DNA of 10,143 nt from F1-60-MAGs149 sp032119475 (GTDB lineage: Bacteria > Actinomycetota > Thermoleophilia > Gaiellales > F1-60-MAGs149). The notes under the pieces are model-generated. The model ran no database searches. It saw only the letters and a list, made by a program, of their open reading frames with translations, and was not told the origin of the DNA. Location: positions 1 to 10,143 of the forward strand of contig JAUMCA010000149.1 in the NCBI GenBank assembly GCA_032119475.1, given 5' to 3'. Made by a program: the position numbers and the translations under genes. Below, one piece after another: positions 1 through 5,383 of this stretch; position 1 is the first letter of the stretch, and each line of letters opens with the position of its first letter.

Positions 1-95
1 CGAAGGGGTCAGACCGATATGCGACACGCTCGGAGCGCTGATTCCGCGACGACCGCCTCGGCGTGTCGCATATCGGTCTGACCCCTTCGCGACAC
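1..95. repeat. REPIN-like paired inverted repeat, left copy (first arm cut by the window edge)
   Basis: Two arms in inverted orientation: bases 1-29 are the exact reverse complement of 61-89. Each arm appears to be a 33-nt unit bounded by GTGTCGC and GCGACAC, with a 19-nt middle that contains AAGGGGTCAGACC. The second arm is complete at 63-95. The first occupies 1-27 and lacks its first six bases, which lie outside the window. Arms are separated by 35 nt (28-62), so the inferred full element is 101 nt. A second copy with the same arm and the same 35-nt spacing but different spacer sequence lies at the right edge. This organisation matches REP doublets (REPINs), usually mobilised in trans by RAYT (Y1 transposase family) enzymes; no such gene is in the window. 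Confidence 0.85.
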
Positions 96-105
96 GCAAC
101 ACCGA

Positions 106-136
106 CCGACACCGCGCGCTCCGTCCCTGCTAGAAC
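106..136 (+). promoter_or_regulatory. possible promoter of the MetX-like hydrolase
   Basis: TAGAAC at 131-136 resembles a -10 box and is preceded by TG at 128-129 (extended -10 form TGCTAGAAC). CCGACA at 106-111 could be a degenerate -35 box, but the spacing of 19 nt is long. Transcription would start near 143, leaving a short leader with the GAGGAGGG ribosome binding site. Weak assignment, resting on position and the extended -10 element only. Confidence 0.25.
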
Positions 137-160
137 GTGTGCCACGGAGAGGAGGGATCG

Positions 161-1219
161 GTGGCGATCGACAACCCGTTCTACACGGAGGAGTTCCACG
201 GCCCGTTCGAGCTGCACGCGCTCGGCGACTTCGCGCTGGAGGAGGGCGGCGTCATCCCGGACCTCCGGCTCGCGGTCTCGACCCACGGCACGCTCAACGC
301 GGCCCGCGACAACTGCATCCTCGTGCCGACCTGGTACTCGGGCACCCACGAGGTGATGAACCGCGTCTACATCGGGCCCGAGCGGGTGCTGAACCCCGAG
401 GAGTACTTCATCGTCGTGGTGAACCAGATCGGCAACGGGCTCTCGTCGTCGCCGCACAACGTCGACGGCCCGCACGCCGGCCCCGCCTTCCCGAAGGTCC
501 GGATCGGCGATGACGTCCGCGCGCAGGAGCAGCTGCTGCGCGAGGTCTTCGGCGTCGAGGAGCTCGCGCTCGTGGTCGGCGGATCGATGGGCGCGCAGCA
601 GACGTGGGAGTGGGCGGTCCGCTACCCGGACCGGGTCAAGCGCGCCGCGCCGATCGCCGGCACGGCGCAGAACACGCACCACGACTTCCTCTACACGCAG
701 AACCTGATGGACGCCATCACGTTCGACCCGGGCTGGCAGGCCGGTGCGTACGCGTCCGCCGCCGACGTGGCGGCGGGTCTGCGCCTGCACGGGCGGTACG
801 CCGCGGTGATGGGCTGGTCGACGGAGTGGTTCAAGCAGGAGCTGTGGCGCCGCACGGGCGACTTCACGACCTTCGAGGAGTTCACGCGCGACTTCACGCA
901 CGGCTACCACGAGGTGCTGGACCCGAACAGCCTGCTCGCGATGGGGTGGAAGTGGCAGCGCGCGGACGTCGCACGCAACGCGGACGGCGACCTCGCGGCG
1001 GCCCTCGGCCGCATCCAGGCGGTGGTCTACGCCATGCCGATCAGCGAGGACATGTTCTTCCCGCCGCGGGACGTCGAGGCGGAGGTGGCGCTGGTGCCCC
1101 GCGGCGAGCTGCGCGTCATCGACTCGCTCGACGGCCACATGGGCCTGATCGCCACCGACCCGGGGTACCTGCCGCAGGTCGAGTCCCACCTGCGGGAGCT
1201 GCTGGCGCTCGAGGTGTAG
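161..1219 (+). CDS. alpha/beta hydrolase of the homoserine acetyltransferase (MetX)-like group
   Basis: A 352-residue alpha/beta hydrolase fold enzyme. The nucleophile elbow GGSMGAQQ puts the catalytic Ser at about residue 142. The other triad members are most likely Asp297 (PISEDMFFPP) and His326 (DGHMGL). The overall plan and length, with a lid region around residues 170-260, are those of the MetX/homoserine O-acetyltransferase group. However, true MetX enzymes have GGSMGGMQ at the elbow and a different oxyanion-hole segment, whereas this protein reads LVPTWYSGTHEVM there. It is therefore better called an acyltransferase/hydrolase of unknown substrate than metX. The GTG at 161 is preferred over the in-frame GTG at 137 because GAGGAGGG (149-156) sits 4 nt upstream of it and would otherwise lie inside the coding sequence. 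No methionine genes adjoin it; it converges on the cyclophilin gene. No signal peptide or membrane segment is visible, so it is probably cytoplasmic. Confidence 0.85.
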   Translation: MAIDNPFYTEEFHGPFELHALGDFALEEGGVIPDLRLAVSTHGTLNAARDNCILVPTWYSGTHEVMNRVYIGPERVLNPEEYFIVVVNQIGNGLSSSPHNVDGPHAGPAFPKVRIGDDVRAQEQLLREVFGVEELALVVGGSMGAQQTWEWAVRYPDRVKRAAPIAGTAQNTHHDFLYTQNLMDAITFDPGWQAGAYASAADVAAGLRLHGRYAAVMGWSTEWFKQELWRRTGDFTTFEEFTRDFTHGYHEVLDPNSLLAMGWKWQRADVARNADGDLAAALGRIQAVVYAMPISEDMFFPPRDVEAEVALVPRGELRVIDSLDGHMGLIATDPGYLPQVESHLRELLALEV

Positions 1220-1226
1220 GGGGTGG

Positions 1227-1337
1227 GGGTGGATGGTGAAAAGGGGTCAGACCCCTTTTCACCATCCGGCATGGACCGGCCCGATGTGGCTGCGCCCGAT
1301 GGTGAAAAGGGGTCTGACCCCTTTTCACCATCCACCC
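1227..1337. repeat. twin palindromic repeats between convergent genes, probable bidirectional terminator
   Basis: Two copies of a 35-nt near-perfect palindrome (1232-1266 and 1298-1332) with 17-nt arms around a single central base. The centre is A (1249) in the first copy and T (1315) in the second, so the copies are inverted relative to each other and together span 101 nt. The outer flanks also pair (GGGTG at 1227-1231 with CACCC at 1333-1337). Each copy holds AAAAGGGG, TCAGA or TCTGA, then CCCCTTTT: a GC stem followed by T-runs on both strands, the form of an intrinsic terminator in both directions. The position, 7 nt after the hydrolase stop and 10 nt beyond the cyclophilin stop, fits terminating both convergent genes. 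The core is shared with the repeats at the window edges. Confidence 0.85.
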
Positions 1338-1347
1338 ACGTGTACCG

Positions 1348-1809
1348 CTAGTCCTCGACGATCGTCACCGAGAAGGTGATCGGCTCGGCCGGCGCGTCGC
1401 GGCCGTCGCGGTCGACGGCGGAGATCGCGTCGACGATGTCCATCCCCTCGACGATGTTGCCGAAGACGGTGTGCTTGCCCTTCAGCCAGCCGCAGTCCTC
1501 GGCGGTGACGATGAAGAACTGGGAGCCGTTCGTGTTCGGGCCGGCGTTGGCCATGGCGAGCTTGCCGCGGTCCACGTTGTGCCCGTTCGGCTCGTCCTCG
1601 AACGTGTAGCCCGGGCCGCCGGTGCCGGTGCCCTGCGGGCAGCCGCCCTGGATCATGAAGTCGGGGATGACCCGGTGGAAGGTCAGGCCCTCGTAGAAGC
1701 CCTTGTTCGCGAGGTCGACGAAGTTCTGGACGGTCTTGGGCGCGTCGTCGGGGAAGAGCTCGATCACGATCGTGCCCTTGCTCGTCTCCATGTTGGCCTT
1801 GGTCGCCAC
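1348..1809 (-). CDS. cytoplasmic cyclophilin-type peptidyl-prolyl cis-trans isomerase
   Basis: A 153-residue single-domain cyclophilin that isomerises Xaa-Pro bonds and assists protein folding. Family hallmarks are intact: FHRVIPDFMIQGG at about 44-56, with the catalytic Arg46, Phe51 and Gln54; the NGSQFFI segment around 94-100; and WLKGKHTVFG at 108-117, with Trp108 (the cyclosporin-contact tryptophan of cyclophilin A) and His113. There is no signal peptide or lipobox, so it belongs to the cytoplasmic PpiB-like group. The GTG start at 1809 is chosen because AAAGGGAG lies about 6 nt upstream; the frame continues upstream to 1896 but gives an Arg-rich extension foreign to the family. An ATG six codons further in (1791) is possible but lacks an equally good ribosome binding site. 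It is transcribed divergently from the FIST gene and ends at the twin palindromes. Probably constitutive. Confidence 0.93.
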   Translation of the reverse strand: MATKANMETSKGTIVIELFPDDAPKTVQNFVDLANKGFYEGLTFHRVIPDFMIQGGCPQGTGTGGPGYTFEDEPNGHNVDRGKLAMANAGPNTNGSQFFIVTAEDCGWLKGKHTVFGNIVEGMDIVDAISAVDRDGRDAPAEPITFSVTIVED

Positions 1810-1894
1810 GGGCGGCTCCCTTTCGTTCGGTGGTCGCCGCCAGCGTAGACGCGCGCGGTCGGCCGCGCGCCTCCGGAGGCGCGATGATTCGGGC
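1810..1894. promoter_or_regulatory. divergent intergenic region with an 18-nt palindrome
   Basis: The 85 nt between the cyclophilin and FIST starts must hold promoters for both. CGCGCCTCCGGAGGCGCG at 1866-1883 is a perfect palindrome. On the plus strand it contains GGAGG (1875-1879), which lies 15 nt before the FIST ATG, too far for a normal ribosome binding site. TACGCT on the minus strand (1847-1842) fits a loose -10 for the cyclophilin. GATGAT at 1883-1888 is at -12 to -7 from the FIST ATG, which would fit a leaderless transcript, but this is speculative. Confidence 0.35.
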
Positions 1895-3001
1895 ATGCGT
1901 CGCTACGCATCGCACCTCGCCCTCCACGCCGACGCGGCGATCGCCGTCGACGTCGCGGCCGACCACATCTCCGCCGACCTCGACGGCGTCGAGCCGACGC
2001 TCGTCGTCGTGTTCGCCTCGAACCACTTCCGCGACGAGGCGGACGCCGTCCGCCGCGAGGTGCTCCGGCGATTTCCGACGGCCGACGTCGTGGGCGCCGT
2101 CGTCGGCAACGGCGTCATCGGACGCGGGGAGGAGGACGAGCGCAACCCCGCGGTCAGCCTGTGGGCGGCGGCGCTCCCCGATGGCGCGGCACGCGTCGTG
2201 CAGCACGCCGCGCCGCTCGATCTGCCCGACGGCCCCGGGACGCTGGTGCTGCTCGCCGACCCGTACTCGGTCGACATCGACGACACCCTCGCGCACGCCG
2301 ACGTGCTCGGCATGCAGGTGGTCGGCGGCTTCACCGGCGGCTTCGCCCCGGGCAGCGCGCGGCTGATCACCCGGGACGGCATCGAGACCCGCGGCGCGGT
2401 CGGGATCGCGCTCGACCTCGAGGGCGTCTCCGCCGTCGTCTCCCAGGGCGCACGGCCGATCGGCCCGGACCTCGTCGTGACGGCGGCCGAGGGGAACCTC
2501 GTCGTCGAGCTGGCCGGGCGCTCCGCGGCCGAGCAGCTGCACGCCGTCCTCGCGTCGCTGGAACCCGACGACCTGCAACTGGCCCGCGCCGGGCTGATGG
2601 CCGGGATCGTCGTCGACGAGAACCGCCCCGACTACGACGTCGGGGACTTCCTCGTCCGCGGCCTGCTCGGGATCGAGAGCGCGACCGGCGCGCTCGCGGT
2701 CGCGGCGAACCCCCGCGTCGGTCAGACGTTCCGGTTCCACGTGCGGGACGCCGCGAGCGCGACGGCGGATCTGCGCCGCGCGGTCGCGTCCGCCCCGGGC
2801 GGGGCCGGCGCGGCGCTCCTATTCGCGTGCAACGGCCGGGGAACCCGGATGTTCGCCGAGGCCCACCACGACGCGGCCGTGGTCGACGACCTGCTCGGCG
2901 TGCCACTGGCCGGCGGATTCTGCCAGGGCGAGTTGGGCCCTGTGATGGGCACGAACCACATTCACGCGTTCACGGCGACGATGGCCCTGTTCCCGGGGTA
3001 G
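1895..3001 (+). CDS. FIST (FIST_N + FIST_C) domain protein
   Basis: A 368-residue protein made of FIST_N (roughly residues 30-220) and FIST_C (roughly 225-360). Recognisable segments are QVVGGFTGGF at 141-150 in the N-terminal domain, FACNGRGTRMF at 310-320, and GFCQGELGPV at 341-350 near the C-terminus; the last two are the characteristic Gly-rich signatures of FIST_C. FIST domains are proposed ligand-sensing modules of signal transduction, possibly for small molecules such as amino acids, but their ligands are largely unproven. No kinase, GGDEF, methyl-accepting or DNA-binding domain is attached, and no signal peptide or membrane helix is visible, so any output must come from a partner. The ATG at 1895 is the only plausible start near the homologous N-terminus, yet it lacks a well-spaced ribosome binding site. 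Upstream, the frame would run through the cyclophilin gene on the opposite strand. The stop is followed by an AT-richer gap. Confidence 0.88.
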   Translation: MRRYASHLALHADAAIAVDVAADHISADLDGVEPTLVVVFASNHFRDEADAVRREVLRRFPTADVVGAVVGNGVIGRGEEDERNPAVSLWAAALPDGAARVVQHAAPLDLPDGPGTLVLLADPYSVDIDDTLAHADVLGMQVVGGFTGGFAPGSARLITRDGIETRGAVGIALDLEGVSAVVSQGARPIGPDLVVTAAEGNLVVELAGRSAAEQLHAVLASLEPDDLQLARAGLMAGIVVDENRPDYDVGDFLVRGLLGIESATGALAVAANPRVGQTFRFHVRDAASATADLRRAVASAPGGAGAALLFACNGRGTRMFAEAHHDAAVVDDLLGVPLAGGFCQGELGPVMGTNHIHAFTATMALFPG

Positions 3002-3245
3002 CACCCCGTGTGCCGCGGGCCATCCCCGTATGCTGCCGGCAGTGAACGCGCGGTCGGAATACAGTCGTATGCATCGGTTTCGTGCGGATCTCCCGCCGAC
3101 ATGCTTCGAACGCCAGATCGGTAACCGACTAAGAATGTAAGATTCGTCCTCGATCGCACGCGCGAAACGGCTCGCGCAAAGCCGGTCTCCGGCGTCCCGC
3201 CCCCAACGGTGCGTCCCACCAAAGGAATCGAAAGGTCCACCGATC
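3002..3245 (+). promoter_or_regulatory. AT-richer gap with candidate promoter and operator of the MarR-like gene
   Basis: This 244-nt gap is visibly less GC-rich around 3050-3145 than the genes either side. TAAGAT at 3138-3143 is a possible -10 box, though I see no convincing -35. TCGGTAACCGA at 3118-3128 is an 11-nt palindrome (5-nt arms around A) lying where a -35 would be, so a bound regulator could block the promoter. The downstream gene encodes a MarR-like repressor, a family that commonly autoregulates from such sites. AAAGG at 3231-3235 is a loosely spaced ribosome binding site for the ATG at 3246. No credible coding sequence was found in the gap. Confidence 0.35.
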
Positions 3246-3635
3246 ATGAATACCGCAGACAACGCCCAGCAGGCTCTGCCCGGATTCCTCGAGTCCGTTC
3301 GGGTGGCCGATCGGGCACTGCTCGACGTCGCGCGGACGCGCCGCCTGCGGCCCATGGAGGCGTACCTGCTCCTGATCCTGCTCGACGAGGGCGATGCCGT
3401 CAGCACCGCGCACATCGCCAGCCGCATTGCGGCCTCGAGCAGCCAGGCCAAGCAGCTGGCCCTGGCCCTGCAGGTCCGCGGGCTCGTCGTACGGCGCGAC
3501 CGCACCGGCCTGACCGCGCTGACGGACGAGGGGCGCCATGAGGCGACCGACCTCGCGGCCGAGGTCGTGCAGGCGATGCGCGACCGACTCGCGCAGCTCG
3601 ATGCGCCGGCCGTGTGGCGCGCCATCACCGCCTGA
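3246..3635 (+). CDS. small MarR-like winged-helix transcriptional regulator
   Basis: A 129-residue protein with the plan of a compact MarR-family regulator: an N-terminal helix (about 12-31), a scaffold helix containing MEAYLLLILLDEGD (37-50), helix-turn-helix from STAHIASRI to the recognition helix SSSQAKQLALAL (53-75), and a wing of two strands (VVRRDRTGLTALT, 81-93), followed by TDEGR, very common at the MarR wing exit. A C-terminal helix (about 98-120) probably forms the dimer interface. It is shorter than typical MarR proteins (about 140-160 residues) because the N- and C-terminal dimerisation helices are trimmed. The effector and targets are unknown. It faces the ilvC end of the amino acid operon convergently and so is not part of it. 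The ATG start follows AAAGG by 10 nt. A palindrome upstream of the gene suggests autoregulation. Confidence 0.75.
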   Translation: MNTADNAQQALPGFLESVRVADRALLDVARTRRLRPMEAYLLLILLDEGDAVSTAHIASRIAASSSQAKQLALALQVRGLVVRRDRTGLTALTDEGRHEATDLAAEVVQAMRDRLAQLDAPAVWRAITA

Positions 3636-3678
3636 GGCACGGGCATGCGGCCACGGCGCCGCACCAGGGGCTGAACGA

Positions 3679-3718
3679 CGAAGGGCCGGGTTCCACCGCG
3701 GTGGAACCCGGCCCTTCG
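3679..3718. terminator. 40-nt perfect palindrome, probable bidirectional terminator
   Basis: Bases 3679-3698 are the exact reverse complement of 3699-3718, giving a 20-bp arm rich in GC. It lies 43 nt after the MarR-like stop and about 37 nt beyond the ilvC stop, exactly between two converging genes. Flanking T-runs are poor (TTCG on each side), so it is not a textbook intrinsic terminator. Strong folding and position nevertheless make termination or 3'-end protection the most likely role. It does not contain the AAGGGGTCAGACC core of the other repeats. Confidence 0.7.
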
Positions 3719-3725
3719 CGCGTGC

Positions 3726-3744
3726 GGCGCCACCCAGTGGCGCC
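3726..3744 (-). terminator. GC hairpin just downstream of ilvC
   Basis: An 8-bp stem, GGCGCCAC with GTGGCGCC, closes a 3-nt loop. It starts 11 nt after the ilvC stop on the minus strand and is followed within 7 nt by the large palindrome at 3679-3718. There is no T-run, so it may be a pause or RNA-stabilising hairpin working with the larger one rather than a terminator alone. Confidence 0.45.
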
Positions 3745-3755
3745 GCCGGAGACGA

Positions 3756-4769
3756 TCAGGCCTGTTCGGCCTTGTTCCGCGCCTGGGAGACGAACGGCAT
3801 CATCGACCGGAGCTCGGCGCCGACCTGCTCGAGCTGGCTCTCGGCGGCGCGCGTGCGGAGCATCCGCATGGTCACGCGGCCGGACTGGTTCTCCTCGATG
3901 AACTCGCGGGCGAACTCGCCGCGCTGGATCTCGCCGAGGATCTCCTTCATCGCGGCCTTGCTCTCGGGCCCGATCACGCGCGGACCGCGGGTGAGGTCGC
4001 CGTACTCGGCGGTGTCGGAGATCGAGTAGCGCATCCAGTCCATGCCGCCCTCGTAGAGGAGGTCGACGATCAGCTTGAGCTCGTGGAGCACCTCGAAGTA
4101 GGCGATCTCCGGGGCGTAGCCGCCCTCGACGAGCGTCTCGAAGCCGGCCTGGATCAGCGCAGTCGCGCCGCCGCACAGCACGGCCTGCTCGCCGAACAGG
4201 TCGCTCTCGGTCTCCTCGCGGAAGGTCGTCTCGATGACGCCGGCCCGCGCCGAGCCGATGCCGATGGCCCAGGCCATGGCGATCTGCTTCGCGTCGCCGC
4301 TCGCGTCGTTCTGGATCGCGATCAGCGCGGGCACGCCGCCACCCTCGGTGTAGACGCGGCGGACGAGGTGGCCGGGGCCCTTCGGGGCGACCATGATCAC
4401 GTTGTTCTCGGTGGACGGCTGGATGATCCCGAAGTGGATCGAGAAGCCGTGCGTGAACAGGATCGTGGCGCCCGGCTTGACCAGGTCCTTGATGCCGCTC
4501 CACAGCTCGCCCTGGATCTGATCGGGGACCATGATCGCGACGATGTCGGCGTCCTTGACCGCGTCGGCGGGCGCCTGCGGCGTCCAGCCGTGCGACTCGG
4601 CGCGCTTCCAGCCCTCGGAGTTCGGGCGAACGGCGACGGTGACGTCAGCGCCCGACTCGCGCAGGTTGAGCGCATGGGCGTGGCCCTGGGAGCCGTAGCC
4701 GACGACGACGATGCGCTTGCCCTTGAGCGCGCCGAAATCGCCGTCGGACTCGTAGTAGAGCGTTGCCAT
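3756..4769 (-). CDS. ilvC: ketol-acid reductoisomerase (class I)
   Basis: A 337-residue short-form (class I) enzyme that isomerises and reduces acetolactate or acetohydroxybutyrate to the dihydroxy acids of the valine and isoleucine pathways, using NAD(P)H and Mg2+. The Rossmann motif GYGSQG is at 24-29 and catalytic His107 in THGFS. The metal ligands fall on the standard family numbering: Asp190, Glu194, Glu226 and Glu230, with substrate-binding Ser251. The cofactor loop reads VRPNSEGW (47-54): Ser51 is kept, but the second phosphate-contact serine common in NADPH-dependent class I enzymes (as in GSxSW) is Gly53, with Glu52 beside it. Reduced NADPH preference is therefore possible. The ATG at 4769 follows AGAGGA by about 11 nt; the upstream extension of the frame is not family sequence. 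It is last in the leuA-leuB-ilvB-ilvN-ilvC operon, 83 nt after ilvN. Confidence 0.97.
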   Translation of the reverse strand: MATLYYESDGDFGALKGKRIVVVGYGSQGHAHALNLRESGADVTVAVRPNSEGWKRAESHGWTPQAPADAVKDADIVAIMVPDQIQGELWSGIKDLVKPGATILFTHGFSIHFGIIQPSTENNVIMVAPKGPGHLVRRVYTEGGGVPALIAIQNDASGDAKQIAMAWAIGIGSARAGVIETTFREETESDLFGEQAVLCGGATALIQAGFETLVEGGYAPEIAYFEVLHELKLIVDLLYEGGMDWMRYSISDTAEYGDLTRGPRVIGPESKAAMKEILGEIQRGEFAREFIEENQSGRVTMRMLRTRAAESQLEQVGAELRSMMPFVSQARNKAEQA

Positions 4770-4852
4770 GCGGTGTCGTTTCCTCTCGTGCGGGTGGTTT
4801 GGCGCGTTGCGCCGTGGGTGAAATGTACGACCGTCCGCGAATCGACGTGCCG
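4770..4852 (-). promoter_or_regulatory. ilvN-ilvC gap with possible internal -10 element
   Basis: This is the longest gap inside the operon. On the minus strand TACATT (4827-4822) fits a -10 box, but no matching -35 is evident. GGCGC-GTT-GCGCC at 4801-4813 forms a small hairpin without a T-run. The gap could carry a weak internal promoter or an RNA-processing site that sets ilvC expression apart; the evidence is thin. Confidence 0.25.
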
Positions 4853-5383
4853 TTAGCCCATCACGCGAAGCCGCGTGCGCGACTCCCCGTCCGGGGCGCT
4901 GGCGCGCAGGATCGCGACGCGGCCGGTGCGGACGGCCTCCACGATGCCGTAGGGCGCGAGCAGCTCCTCGAGCGCCTGCAGGCGGTCGGGGTGCTCGACG
5001 CACTCGAGCAGGAGCGTCGTCGCGCCGACGTCGACGACACGGGCATCGAAGACCTCCGACAGCTTCATGATCTCCTGCCGCTTGTCCGCGTCCGCCTTGA
5101 CCTTGATCAGCAGGAGCTCGCGCTCGATCGCGCTTTCCGGCGAGATCTCGATGACGTCGATCACGTCGATCAGCTTCATCAGCTGCTTCACGACCTGCTC
5201 GACCGAGTGGTGCGTGCAGTCGACGCGGATCGTGATGACGGAGCGATCCGCGCGCTCCGACGGGCCGACGGCGAGGCTGTCGATGTTGAAGCCGCGGCGC
5301 GTGAACAGCCCCGCGACGCGCGACAGGACGCCCGGGCGGTTCTCGACCAGCGCGCTCAGCGTGTGATGGTTCGTCGCGGACAT
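4853..5383 (-). CDS. ilvN: acetolactate synthase small (regulatory) subunit
   Basis: A 176-residue regulatory subunit of acetohydroxyacid synthase. The N-terminal ACT domain (about 7-80) carries the signature VENRPGVLSRVAGLFTRRGF followed by NIDSLAVG; this domain binds valine for feedback inhibition in the family. The second half (about 85-165) is the conserved C-terminal domain that stimulates the catalytic subunit. The length matches the standard short form (IlvN/IlvH). Its ATG shares one base with the ilvB stop (TGATG), and GAGGAGGG lies about 7 nt upstream inside ilvB, indicating translational coupling and matched amounts of the two subunits. The stop is TAA at 4853-4855. Confidence 0.96.
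   Translation of the reverse strand: MSATNHHTLSALVENRPGVLSRVAGLFTRRGFNIDSLAVGPSERADRSVITIRVDCTHHSVEQVVKQLMKLIDVIDVIEISPESAIERELLLIKVKADADKRQEIMKLSEVFDARVVDVGATTLLLECVEHPDRLQALEELLAPYGIVEAVRTGRVAILRASAPDGESRTRLRVMG

Noticed and set aside
1232..1332. CRISPR-like repeat-spacer arrangement
   Set aside because: Only two copies, inverted relative to each other and palindromic throughout; no array and no cas genes.
1027..1335. Small minus-strand frames encoding repeated KGSDPFSP or KRGLTPFHH segments
   Set aside because: These are translations of the GGGGTCAGACCCC palindromes and not genes; such strings are a common annotation artefact of this repeat.
1325..2740. Long minus-strand frame running under the FIST gene and through the cyclophilin
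   Set aside because: Composition is a shadow of FIST codons and the frame crosses the true cyclophilin gene out of register.
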